Shown piece by piece: positions 22,605-33,553 of a DNA stretch of 64,000 nucleotides. The notes under the pieces are model-generated. The model did not search any database, had not been told where the DNA came from, and saw only the letters and a list, made by a program, of their open reading frames with translations. The DNA comes from Cocos nucifera (taxonomy: Eukaryota > Streptophyta > Magnoliopsida > Arecales > Arecaceae). Each line of letters starts with the position of its first letter. The first letter of the stretch is position 1. The position numbers were made by a program, and so were the translations under genes. The stretch spans positions 1 through 64,000 of the forward strand of contig QRFJ01005010.1 of NCBI GenBank assembly GCA_006176705.1. Direction: 5' to 3'.

Positions 22605-24893
22605 TGAAGGAAAATCCTGATTTCTCGGATCAGGTTCGTTCAGATCTGATCAAATCAAGAGATATATTTCAAAAAAAAATTTTTTTGATCTAGATTAGAT
22701 TTAAAATGTTTCAAATCTGATTATTATTATTTTAAAAATTAAAATAAAATTAGATAAATTAAATCAAATTTAATTTACCTTGATATGGGTAATCCTATTA
22801 TAATTGATGATCCTGTATGCAGCGGAAGGTTCTGGATCTAGCCACATAAGTGCCTGATCTCTATCGATATCCACTCAAACTGGATCTAGAGATCCTCTTC
22901 TTCTCCATCACGTCTCCAAAAATCAGATCTAGATCTGATCTAGAGGATCTTCAAAACTCCTTTTGAAGATCAATAGTCGTCCTTTGCAGCAGTGCAGCCT
23001 TCTAGCTTTCAGTCGCCTTTCTTTGATTTGGATTGCACCAACCAAAAATCCAAAACTCCTTTTGGATGTGGAGAGGAGAGGGAGAAGGTGGTTTGGCATG
23101 GAGGAAGAGGTGAGAGGCAGCCTTTGGGCATGGGGTTTCAATTTCTCAAAACTTTCAATCATAATCTGAGTTGGGCGCAGGGTCTTATTTATAGACTGTC
23201 TGTGATCCAACTTCTCTTCTTCCCAACCAATCACAACCCTTTATGAAATCAAATCTAAATCTGATTGGTGGGAATAGAGTCCCCTGGATTCCTCCTTAGA
23301 GGGCGCCTAAGACCAGTCAAAGTTGGTTCTTAGGAGAACTCTAATTGGAATCCAAAAAGGAGATGGAGTCCCTATCCAACAGGGACTCCTAGGCGCCTCC
23401 AACTTGGGCACACGCCAAGGGTGGCGTGCGCCCTCTTCCTTGCCAGGTTCTGGCAGGGGGACAGGCCCCCACCAGCTCTCCAATAGGTGCATGACATGTG
23501 GTCAAAAGTCAAAGTATCAATGGTCAACATTTGACCAGTCAAAGGTAGACTTTTGACCAAAGTCAAAGAACAAGAAATGGCAGGTGACCAAAAATGGCAG
23601 GTAATGTCTTATAAAATAAGACAACCTTTTCTGACTTGGACAACCTCCAGTCAGACCATATGAAGGCCTCTGATTGAGCACAAACTCCTTTGGCTCAGAC
23701 AGGACAACTTATTTATGATAGCAAAAGAAGAACGTTAGGTTCAATCGAGTGCTAGCACGATTTCCTTGAACCTAATTGAATCTCATTCAGATCAATTGAA
23801 CTAGATTAGTTCAATTGATGATCACCAGATTCAAACCCTTGTTTGTGTGACCCAGTTAGGTTCAGTTCTGTATATGGTAATGGGATATGTCATGATCTCT
23901 ATCATCGACATCATCGAAACTCCTTTCGATGGATCAGAACTCTTCTGATTCGAACAGCTAGAATGATCGATCATCTAAATCATTCTAATTGCTCCCAAAA
24001 TCCACCAGTGACACCTAGCAGTATATGGTGGCAACCCATCAGAGCTGAATGCGAACCTCTTGGTGCAGCTACCTGTGTGATTAAGTTCTTCTATCTTGAG
24101 CCCCGATCAGATTAGGGTTAAGGTGAACTCGTCAAACCCTAGTCTCTGTCATATGATGTAATCATTCGATTCAAGTCCAATGTGAAAATCTAAATAGAAA
24201 CTCTTTCTATTATTTCACTCTACCATGGCCATGGGCTTCTGGACTTGATTCTCATGATCATCATAGGGCTGCTCCTCTACCACCGAGGTAGATAGATTCC
24301 ATCTTGATGCAATCCAGTTCCTACAATGAACATGCTATAGCCAACATACACCTCAGGGATTCCATATGGCTAGGAGATCGAGTAATGGTGTAGTCAAACT
24401 ATAACACCCTCAAGGTGAACTACCGATGCACCTCAGGTCAAAGAACCAGACACACTACTGCAGCATCGAGTCAGTCATTGACGAGAAGGTAGACTCCCTA
24501 ATGACTACTCGAGGTGGTCACGCTCAGTGCCCTCGTTCTCTAACGAGTACCTGTACTCTCGCTCTGGTGTCTCCACACCGTAGACTCAAGACTCATCTAC
24601 TAAAGAGAAGCGATTGTACACCAACCTTTCGGATCAATCACCATCCTCGTGATGATCCTATGGTCGGGAGCATTTTATGAGTTAATAATGATTATTCATG
24701 TCTTAAATTTTCAACTCTTGAAAATATGAATTATCATTACCATTAACTCAAAGGATGTATCACAGACACTAAATACACATATGTGATAGAAAATAACCCA
24801 TTTTATTGATATTAGTCAAAATTATAATTTTGCCCCTAGAAGTGTATTACAAGTGTCAGCCAATTCTGGCTTCTAGGGCACATATATCTAACA
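22605..24893 (-). repeat. Cop-3 3' LTR
   Basis: 2,289 bp. It is close to 30740-32553 over the U3 half but clearly more different over the R-U5 third (22605-22930). W-box cluster at about 23500-23570; hairpin at 24679-24749. Plus-strand open frames here (23843-24115, 24426-24680) are antisense and shared by LTR copies. Confidence 0.9.
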
Positions 24894-24904
24894 ATCTTCC
24901 ACTT
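24894..24904 (-). other. polypurine tract (Cop-3)
   Basis: Minus strand AAGTGGAAGAT directly before the 3' LTR, equivalent to AAGTGGGAGTT in Cop-2. Confidence 0.65.
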
Positions 24905-24907
24905 ATC

Positions 24908-25480
24908 CTAAAGCCAATTGGCTACAAGTCTAAGTCCCATCTTCTCAAGGTGGGCTTCGATCTTCTGCTGGCCCAACGGCTTTGTAAGTGGGTCTGCCAC
25001 ATTATCTGTGGAGTTGACTCTCTTGACCTCGACGTAATCCTTCTCGAGGTAATCACGGATGAGGATGGTATCGCCGCTCAATGTGCTTGGATTTCTGGTG
25101 AGACCTCGGCTCCTTAGCAAGGGCTATGGCGCCATTGTTGTCGCAGTATAGAGGAATGGCATCTGATGGCATTACTCCAATTTCTGCAGCAAACTTCTTG
25201 TACCAGAATGCTTCCTTCGCAGCCTCTGATGCAGCGATATATTCTGCTTCCATGGTGGAATCTGCTATCACGTTTGCTTGGAACTCTTCCAGCTGACAGC
25301 ACCACCATTGCACACAAACAGACTCCCAGATGTCGACTTTCGATCATCTATATCGGACATGAAATCCGAGTCTGTGTATCCCTGGACTTGGAGTTCTCCA
25401 TTACCAAAGACCAACATCATATCCTTAGTTCTTCTTAAGTACTTAAGGATACATTTCACAGAAGTCCAGTGTTCTTCACC
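24908..25480 (-). pseudogene. copia RNase H (Cop-3), frameshifted
   Basis: RNase H degrades the RNA strand of the RNA/DNA hybrid in reverse transcription. The reading in three pieces is GYTDSDFMSDIDDRKSTSGS (catalytic Asp region), then DSTMEAEYIAASEAAKEAFW and LYCDNNGAIALAKEPRSHQK, then VADPLTKPLGQQKIEAHLEK at the C-terminus. Two frameshifts, near 25268-25313 and 25053-25120, separate them; sequence on either side is otherwise well preserved. It follows RT directly, as usual in copia. The ending is 15 bases from the 3' LTR. Confidence 0.85.
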
Positions 25481-26560
25481 TGGATTTGACTGATATCTGC
25501 TTGTGACACTCACAGCATGGGCTATATCAGGTCGTGTACATAGCATGGCATACATGAGGCTCCCTATTGCAGAAGCATAAGGGATCTTGCTCATGCGTTC
25601 TATTTCCTCAGGTGTGCTAGGGCACATCTTCTTGGAAAGATGAATACCATGTCTGAAGGGTATTAATCCCCTCTTAGAGTTTTCCATACTAAACCTCTTT
25701 AGTACTTTCTCTATGTACATCTTCTGTGAAAGTCCTAGCATCCTATTCGGTCTATCCCTATAGACCTTAATTCCTAGAATAAAGGATGCTTCACCTAGGT
25801 CTTTCATGGAGAATTCCTTGGACAACCATATTTTGACTGATGTCAACATGGGAATATCATTCCCAATAAGGAGGATGTCATCCACGTACAATACGAGGAA
25901 GACAACAGCGCTCCCACTGACCTTTTTGAAAACACACGGTTCCTCTTCATTTTTGATGAAACCAAACATTTTGATCACATCATTGAAATGAGTGTTCCAG
26001 CTCCGAGATGCTTGCTTAAGTCCATATATGGACCTTTGCAGCTTGCAAACCTTGTGATCAGTATCACTGGATGTGAAACCTAGCGGCTGTTCCATATAGA
26101 TATCTTCCTCAAGATATCCATTTAAGAATGCCATTTTCACGTCCATTTGCCATATTTCATAATCGAAATAGGCTGCAACGGCAAGCAATGTGCGGATGGA
26201 TTTTAGCATAGCCACTGGGAAAAGGTATCCTGATAGTCAATGCCTTCGCGTTGACTATAACCTTTTGCCACTAGTCTAGCCTTGAATGTCTCCACATTCC
26301 CATCTGCACCAATCTTTCTCTTGAAGATCCATTTACACCCAATAGGTACTATACCTTCTGGTGGATCTACCAAGGTCCAGACTTGGTTTGAGTGCATCGA
26401 GTCAATTTCTGACTGCATTGCCTCTAGCCATTTCTCGGAGTCGATATCTGATATCGCCTCATTGTAGGTTTTGGGATCATCACCATGAGCACCATTACCT
26501 ACGAGGAACATTTTCTCTACTTTCCTCTGAAATAATACCTAAGTATCTTTCAGGGGGATG
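25481..26560 (-). pseudogene. copia reverse transcriptase (Cop-3)
   Basis: The N-terminal part (26511-26203) reads SEKWLEAMQSEIDSMHSNQV, then VWTLVDPPEGIVPIGCKWIF and KARLVAKGYSQREGIDYQDTF. A one-base loss near 26210 shifts the frame, and the 315-aa open frame 26215-25268 continues with MDVKMAFLNGYLEEDIYMEQ, LYVDDILLIGND (catalytic YVDD intact, about 25867-25893) and KDLGEASFILGIKVYRDRPN. This is the best-preserved enzyme in the window: one frameshift separates it from an open RT. The motifs are standard for copia RT, so the call is firm. It makes cDNA from element RNA inside the Gag particle. Confidence 0.9.
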
Positions 26561-27688
26561 GGAAAACTCTTTTCGATCTACGAGGTGGAGGAGGTAGTGT
26601 TCTTATTGGCTCAACCTGATTTGGTTCCAATTGGTCCTTAGCTCGTTGTACTTGTGAGACTTTCTCATCAAGCTTAATCTGCTTTCCAATGCCGCTATCT
26701 TGAATAAACTATTTTTCAAGAAAGATGGCATGTCGACTCACAATCACATTGTGGTCTTCTGGAATGTAGAAATAGTATCCTAATGACTCTTTAGGATATC
26801 CTATGAATCGAGCTCTAAAGGACCTAAACTCTAACTTGTCCGCTTGTTGTCTTTTGACATGAGCCGGACAACCCCAAATTCTGAGATGACTCAGACTTGG
26901 TTTCTTACCGTGCCATATCTCATACGGTGTGGTAGGAACGGTTTTAGAGGGAACCCTATTCAGTAGATAAATTGAAGTTAACAATGAATGTCCCCAAAGA
27001 AAATCAGGGAGGTCTGTGAAGCTCATCATGGATCGAACCATATCCAATAGAGTCCGATTTCTCCATTCTGAAACCCCGTTGAGTTGAGGTGTTCCTGGTG
27101 GAGTCCATTGAGAGACTATGCCATTTTTCTTGAGATAGTCTAGGAATTCCTGGCTAAGGTATTCACCTCCTCGATCTGATCGAAGAACCTTAATGGATTT
27201 TTTCAGTTTGTTTTTCTACTTCATGTCTGAATTCTTTGAACTTTTCAAAAGCTTCAGACTTGTGTCTCATAAGATACACATACCCATACCTAGACAGATC
27301 ATCGGTAAAGGTAATGAAGTAGACAAAATTGCCTCTAGCCGGCACATCAAATGGGCCGCACACATCAGTATGTACTAGGGCAAGGAGATCTGTGGCCCTC
27401 TCCCCATGTCCAACAAAAGGGAGTTTAGTCATTTTGCCTTGAAGACAAGATTCACAAGTTGGATATGACTCGGAAAGTCAATGGACTCAATAGCCCATTT
27501 TTCTCCAATTTGTTGATCCTATCTTCTGCTATATGACCTAATCTCAGGTGCCATAGATATCTATCATTTGGACTATCCCTAGGTCGTTTGGCATTCACGT
27601 TTTGCTCGATAGTTAGAATAGGTACATCAATATGTAGCTGATAAAGACCATTAATAAGGAAAACCATTTGCAATTTTATTTCTTTCAT
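26561..27688 (-). pseudogene. copia integrase with GAG-pre-integrase domain (Cop-3)
   Basis: From the right: the pre-integrase part (27688-27452) has DRYLWHLRLGHIAEDRINKL with the zinc-binding His pair; after a frameshift, the ESCLQGKMTK Cys pair. The core (27432-27190) has HTDVCGPFDVPARGNF and FTDDLSRYGYVYLMRHKSEA with the first two catalytic Asp. A frameshift in an A-run near 27190 precedes RSDRGGEYLSQ and the catalytic Glu region (EWRNRTLLD). The C-terminal part (27047-26709) is open: GHSLLTSIYLLNRVPSKTVP to RARFIGYPKESLGYYFYIPE. The linker to RT (26708-26561) is broken. Integrase inserts element cDNA into the genome. There are at least three frameshifts, so it is inactive. Confidence 0.88.
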
Positions 27689-28048
27689 AAAGAATGTTAC
27701 AATGGTCCTTAAAGAAGGTAATCACATAGCCTTCTTGTGCTAAGCATGAAACAGAAATCAAATTCCTGCTAGCTGCAGGCACATAATAACAGTCTTTCAA
27801 AACTAAGTCTAAACCAGATGGTAATCGAAGAGGGTATGTTCCCACGGCTACTGCAGCAACTCTTGCTCCATTACCGATGCGTAGGATCATGTCTCCATCC
27901 CTCAGCCTCCTGCTATCCTCAAGACCCTGCATGGAAGTGCACAGATGAGCACTAGAACCAGAGTCAAGCACCCAACTGGATGCAGAAGAAACCGTAAGGT
28001 TAGACTCAATAACGAGCATACCTCCAGAAGGACCTTCCTTCTTGTTCT
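27689..28048 (-). pseudogene. copia aspartic protease (Cop-3)
   Basis: The minus-strand frame 28019-27651 contains VLDSGSSAHLCTS, in which DSG is the catalytic Asp-Ser-Gly of retrotransposon proteases. GNGARVAAVAVGTYPLRLPS and YYVPAASRNLISVSCL follow, as in BARE-1-like elements. The protease cleaves the Gag-Pol polyprotein. It remains open into the pre-integrase region, but its link to gag is broken by a frameshift near the zinc knuckle. Confidence 0.85.
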
Positions 28049-28860
28049 TCAGGGTGGCCAGGTAAGTAGGGCAGTTCCGCTTCCAATGGCCGTCGCTGTT
28101 GCAATGGAAACACTTTCCTTTGACATCGGCCTTTCTTCTTCGGCTCTGCCTTCTTCTTCTTTGATCCTTCCACCTTTCTGCTTTTTCACAGACTTCTTTT
28201 TCTTTCCATAAGACTTTCTTTTGGAAGAAGTCCGTTCCATAGCAAGAACTGAGCCTTTAGAACCTTTCATAGAAAGCTCAGCGGTAACCAGCATATTCAT
28301 TAATTCGGCCAAGGAATTTTGAAGTTTATGCATGTGGTAATTCATGATGAATTGCCCATATGCATCAGTCAAGGATTGCAGAATAATATCATTCTGCAGA
28401 TCCAAGTCTAACTTCACACCGAGCTTCTCAAGCTCTTCCATGTCCTTGATCATTGTCAGACAGTGATCTTGGACTGACTGCCCATCACGCATCTTAGCCT
28501 TAAAAAGTCATTTCGTGACTTGATATTTGGCTGCGCGACTCTGTTCACCAAACATCTCCTGCAGGTGAGCCAACATTTGGCGAGCAGTCCCGATATCTTC
28601 ATGTTGGCGCTGGAGCTCATCAGACATCGAGCCCAACATGTAATATCTGGCCTTATTATCTTCGTCTATCCATTTTTCCAGAGATGCTCTCTGTTCAAGT
28701 GGATGGACGGGCTGGTAAGGTGGGAGGGTCCTGGTCCAATACATGGGTTAACTTTCTCGAAACCCAAAATAATTTTGTAGTTCCTGAGCCAATCTTTATA
28801 ATTGGGTCCAGTCAGTCTATGTGTGTCCAGGATACGTGCCAATGGGTTGGACGCAGACAT
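28049..28860 (-). pseudogene. gag: copia gag (Cop-3)
   Basis: The start ATG at 28860-28858 opens MSASNPLARILDTHRLTGPN, then YKDWLRNYKIILGFEK. Frames then change at about 28740 (overlapping readings) and again near 28500. LGSMSDELQRQHEDIGTARQ, HLQEMFGEQSRAAKYQVTK and the VQDHCLTMIKDMEELEKLGV segment are typical copia gag (UBN2-type). The zinc knuckle C-X2-C-X4-H-X4-C (28112-28071; reading CFHCNSDGHWKRNC) is intact but out of frame with the upstream gag. This gag would form the capsid and bind RNA. Three or more frameshifts inactivate it. Confidence 0.87.
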
Positions 28861-30725
28861 TTTTCTGTAGAGAGTCAAAGATTCTAGTTAGATACTGTAA
28901 TTTATGACTTGACCAATTTATTTAGGAAATTTTATTTTTAAACAAATTAGCTCCCACTATTTTCTCGGATCCCTACACTCCCTCTGTAGAGATGCAAAAA
29001 TCTCCATGATTAATGATTTCTAGTGGGTGGTGCGGTCTCACCAACTGACTCATCACCTCACCTAACAGTTATTGGTGATGGGTTAGCCAATGAGTGAACA
29101 ACTCTTGTTCAATGATTCTCTAATCATGGTGCACCCAAACTTGGTCTCTAATTCATGAATCTCACCGTATCCGGAATATTGATCCACTCCTTAGTTAAGT
29201 CAGACCCACCATTTGCATAGACTGGGATTCCTAATTGAGTCTCTCACCGTATCCAAAATATTGAGCCCAACTCATCCTCCAGCCCATAGCATCCAATGCC
29301 TAATAGACATGGTTGCATCTTTTCCGGTGCAACTGAGCCACTGTATCCAGCCGAGAACAATCAACCCCGGGAAGGGCCCGCACATCTACAATGGTGGAAG
29401 ACCTCAGACTTAATCTTTTCTTAGGGAGAATTGATTCAGGTCTCATTAAACTAGACTTGGTCATAGTCATAACAATTATGACTAACCTAGTGGCATGGGT
29501 TAGCTCGGATTATTGACCACCTCAGATCAGAACTGTGTCAACAGATATGGCCAGGTAAGTGAGACCGGTGGAAGGAATATGCCATTAACTCGTACAAGAA
29601 TGCATTCAGGTCGAGTAGCTTCCAATTAAAAACCAGTCGGTCGTATGTGCCAAACTTACCTTAGACACCAAATTGTTGAGTCAGAACCAATTGGGTTAGC
29701 CTACAATCCAGACTCTAACCTCTGAGCCTAATTAGGTCTTGCTTGATCGTGACTCGATCTTGACCCAGACTTAATCCTATTAGGCTGGTCAATTTAAGCA
29801 TTGTTGATCCCATCTAACCAACTCTTGATTCGGTTTGATCAACCGCTTAGACCTAATTGAGCTACCCAAGCCCGAACCCAGTATTATGAATATGTCTTAG
29901 ATCTGAAATTCTCAATTTTAGACCTAATTAATATTCCATAAATCTTAATTCTTAATTAAGTAGGGTTCATAAACAAAATATGCACAATAAATCCTAGGGT
30001 TTCAGGATCTAGGGTTTTGCAGAAAGTAAGTTTTGGGTTTCTGATTAAGGACGAACACGCAGCACCCCTACACATCATAAGAACACCCCATCGAATGGGA
30101 AGAGAGGGCCTTTAAACCCTTCTTCGTTCTTATGACCGGACGGCCAAGAGGAACGCCTTAATCAGGAACATGCAATACTACAAAATAGTTTTAGATCTAT
30201 ATCATATATCTCATATACAAATTAGATCTAATCATGGCATATTTTGCATACATCTCATGTATCAAATCATGCATATTTTTCAGATCTAAATTATCTCATA
30301 ATAATCTAAAAAATTAGATTTAAATTGATCTAATCAAAATAAATTCTAATCTAGACAATTATGTAGAACTATTCTACAACTAGTCTAGACATGCATCAAT
30401 CATATCTCATATGATATTTAAAATTAAATAATTTTTATTTGCTATTTTTTAGATGTTATTATAACATTATAATATCAAAAAATAGTAAATAAATAGATCT
30501 AAAATATGATTTAATCAAATTAAATTAAAAAACATGCAAGACTATTCTATAGAACTATTCTATTTTAGAACTAGTCATGCATATTTTCTAATCTTAGATC
30601 CAAATCATTTAATTTTAATTTTTTCTGATTTTTAGATCTGATCACATCTCATGTGACATCTAAAATCACTTATTTTTTTAATTAAAATAAATTTAAAATT
30701 AGATCTAAATACTTTTAGAACCTTG
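28861..30725 (-). other. Cop-3 leader
   Basis: 1.87 kb, noncoding, colinear with the Cop-1 leader. CTAAGGTAAGTTTGG on the minus strand (about 29649-29663) is a near-perfect splice-donor motif, kept in altered form in the other leaders. Confidence 0.75.
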
Positions 30726-30737
30726 GCTCTGATACCA
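30726..30737 (-). other. primer binding site (Cop-3)
   Basis: Minus strand TGGTATCAGAGC, exact plant tRNA-Met site, two bases inside the LTR end. Confidence 0.9.
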
Positions 30738-31322
30738 GTTGAAGGGAAAATCCTGATTTTCCCGGATCCAGGTTCGTTCAGATCTGATCAGATCAAGAGA
30801 TATATTTCAAAAAATTTTTTCTTTGATCTAATCAGATCTAAGATATTTTTAGATCTAATTCTTATTATTTTAAAATTAAAATAAAATTAAGATAAATTAA
30901 ATCAAATTTAATTTACCTTGATTGGGTAATCCTATTACCCTGTTGATGATCCTGTTTGCAGCGGAAGGTTCTGGATCTAGCCACGCAAGTGCCTGGCCTC
31001 TACCGGTATCCACTCAGGTTGGATCTAGAGATCCTCTTCTTCTCTATCACATCTCCAAAAATTAGATCTGGATCTGATCTGGAGGATCTTCAAAACTCTT
31101 TTGAAGATCAGCAGTCGTCCTTTGCAGCAGCGCAGCCTTCTTAGCTTTTGATCGCCTTTCTTTGATCTGGATCGCACCAACCAAAAATCCAAAACTCCTT
31201 TTGGACGTGGAGAGGAGAGGGAGAAGGTGGATTTGGCATGGAGGAAGGAGGGGAGAGGCAGCCTTGGGGCATGGGGGTTTTTCAATTTTCAATTTCAATA
31301 AATTGAGTTGGGCGCAGGGTCT

Positions 31323-31330
31323 TATTTATA
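31323..31330 (-). promoter_or_regulatory. LTR TATA box (Cop-3)
   Basis: TATAAATA on the minus strand, the same position as in the Cop-1 LTR; likely promoter for the element RNA. Confidence 0.6.
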
Positions 31331-31637
31331 GACTAAGCTGTGATCCAACTCCTCTTCTTCCCAACCAATCACAACCCTTTGTGAAATCAGATCTAAATCT
31401 GATTGGGGAATAGAGAGTCCCCTGGATTCCTCCTTAGAGGGTGCCTAAGACCAGTCAAAGTTGGTTCTTAGGAGAACTCTAATTGGAATCCAAAAAGGAG
31501 ATGGAGTCCTTGTCCAACAAGGACTCCTAGGCGCCTCCAACTTGGGCACACGCCAAGGGTGGCGTGCGCCCTCCTCCTTGCCAGGTTCTGGCAGGGGGAC
31601 AGGCCCCCACCAGCTCTCCAATAGGTGCATGACATGT

Positions 31638-31707
31638 GGTCAAAAGTCAAAGTGTCAATGGTCAACATTTGACCAGTCAAAGGTAGACTTTTGACCAAAG
31701 TCAAAGA
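31638..31707 (-). promoter_or_regulatory. W-box cluster in LTR U3 (Cop-3)
   Basis: Seven TTGAC[C/T] cores in either orientation in 70 bp, about 310-385 bp upstream of the TATA box. These are known WRKY binding cores. The neighbouring G-box of Cop-1 is CATGTG here. Confidence 0.5.
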
Positions 31708-32553
31708 ACAAGAAATGGCAGGTGACCAAAAATGGCAGGTAATGTCTTACAAAATAAGACAACCTTTTCTGACTTGGACAACCTCCAGTCAGACCATATG
31801 AAGGCCTCTGATTGAGCACAAACTCCTTTGGCTCAGTCAGGACAACTTATTTATGATATAGTAAAAGAAGAACGTTAGGTTCAATCGAGTGCTAGCACGA
31901 TTTTCTTGAACCTAATTGAATCTCATTCAGATCAATTGAACTAGATCAGTTCAATTGATGATCACCAGATTCAAACCCTTGTTTGTGTGACCCAGTTAGG
32001 TTCAGTTCTGTATGGTAATGGGATATGTCATGATCTCTATCATCGACATCATCGAAACTCCTTTCGATGGATCAGAACTCTTCTGATTCGAACAGCTAGA
32101 ATGATCGATCATCTAAATCATTCTAATTGCTCCCAAAATCCACCAGTGACACCTAGCAGTATATGGTGGCAACCCATCAGAGCTGAATGCGAACCTCTTG
32201 GTGCAGCTACCTGTGTGATTAAGTTCTTCTATCTTGAGCCCCGATCAGATTAGGGTTAAGGTGAACTCGTCAAACCCTAGTCTCTGTCATATGATGTAAT
32301 CATTCGATTCGAGTCCAATGTGAAAATCTAAATAGAAACTCTTTCTATTATTTCACTCTGCCATGGCCATGGGCTTCTGGACTTGATTCTCATGATCATC
32401 ATAGGGCTGCTCCTCTACCACCGAGGTAGATAGATTCCATCTTGATGCAATCCAGTTCCTACAATGAACATGCTATAGCCAACATACACCTCAGGGTTCC
32501 ATATGGCTAGGAGATCGAGTAATGGTGTAGTCAAACTATAACACCCTCAAGGT

Positions 32554-33553
32554 NNNNNNNNNNNNNNNNNNNNNNNNNNNNNNNNNNNNNNNNNNNNNNN
32601 NNNNNNNNNNNNNNNNNNNNNNNNNNNNNNNNNNNNNNNNNNNNNNNNNNNNNNNNNNNNNNNNNNNNNNNNNNNNNNNNNNNNNNNNNNNNNNNNNNNN
32701 NNNNNNNNNNNNNNNNNNNNNNNNNNNNNNNNNNNNNNNNNNNNNNNNNNNNNNNNNNNNNNNNNNNNNNNNNNNNNNNNNNNNNNNNNNNNNNNNNNNN
32801 NNNNNNNNNNNNNNNNNNNNNNNNNNNNNNNNNNNNNNNNNNNNNNNNNNNNNNNNNNNNNNNNNNNNNNNNNNNNNNNNNNNNNNNNNNNNNNNNNNNN
32901 NNNNNNNNNNNNNNNNNNNNNNNNNNNNNNNNNNNNNNNNNNNNNNNNNNNNNNNNNNNNNNNNNNNNNNNNNNNNNNNNNNNNNNNNNNNNNNNNNNNN
33001 NNNNNNNNNNNNNNNNNNNNNNNNNNNNNNNNNNNNNNNNNNNNNNNNNNNNNNNNNNNNNNNNNNNNNNNNNNNNNNNNNNNNNNNNNNNNNNNNNNNN
33101 NNNNNNNNNNNNNNNNNNNNNNNNNNNNNNNNNNNNNNNNNNNNNNNNNNNNNNNNNNNNNNNNNNNNNNNNNNNNNNNNNNNNNNNNNNNNNNNNNNNN
33201 NNNNNNNNNNNNNNNNNNNNNNNNNNNNNNNNNNNNNNNNNNNNNNNNNNNNNNNNNNNNNNNNNNNNNNNNNNNNNNNNNNNNNNNNNNNNNNNNNNNN
33301 NNNNNNNNNNNNNNNNNNNNNNNNNNNNNNNNNNNNNNNNNNNNNNNNNNNNNNNNNNNNNNNNNNNNNNNNNNNNNNNNNNNNNNNNNNNNNNNNNNNN
33401 NNNNNNNNNNNNNNNNNNNNNNNNNNNNNNNNNNNNNNNNNNNNNNNNNNNNNNNNNNNNNNNNNNNNNNNNNNNNNNNNNNNNNNNNNNNNNNNNNNNN
33501 NNNNNNNNNNNNNNNNNNNNNNNNNNNNNNNNNNNNNNNNNNNNNNNNNNNNN
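32554..33553. other. assembly gap, 1,000 N
   Basis: A run of exactly 1,000 N, the placeholder length used for gaps of unknown size. Long conceptual frames across it are meaningless. Confidence 0.98.

Larger units (their letters stand above)
22605..32553 (-). mobile_element. Cop-3: nearly complete minus-strand Ty1/copia element, running into the gap
   Basis: Read on the minus strand: 5' LTR (from the gap to 30740), Met primer site, leader of about 1.9 kb, gag, protease, integrase, RT and RNase H, polypurine tract, 3' LTR (24893-22605). The domain order protease-integrase-RT-RNase H is diagnostic of Ty1/copia; motifs and layout match the Angela/BARE-1 lineage. AGGCA (22600-22604) is the candidate left target duplication; no match is visible after 36540 or 37486, so the right end is unresolved. 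Confidence 0.9.
30740..32553 (-). repeat. Cop-3 5' LTR, cut by the assembly gap
   Basis: 1,814 bp of LTR before the N run. TATA box TATAAATA at 31323-31330 (minus strand). The last about 570 bases before the gap differ from 35491-36063 at only two positions by eye. Confidence 0.88.

Noticed and set aside
24426..24680. Plus-strand 84-aa open frame starting MHLRSKNQTH, repeated at 36073, 44307 and (shorter) 4155
   Set aside because: It is antisense in the LTR U3 and recurs only with the LTR. No domain, and the copies decay like the rest of the LTR.
31987..32253. Plus-strand 88-aa open frame (GNGICHDLYHRHHRNSFRW), repeated at 35497, 23843 and 3642
   Set aside because: Antisense LTR sequence shared by all copies; the 3642 copy is disrupted, and no protein family is recognised.
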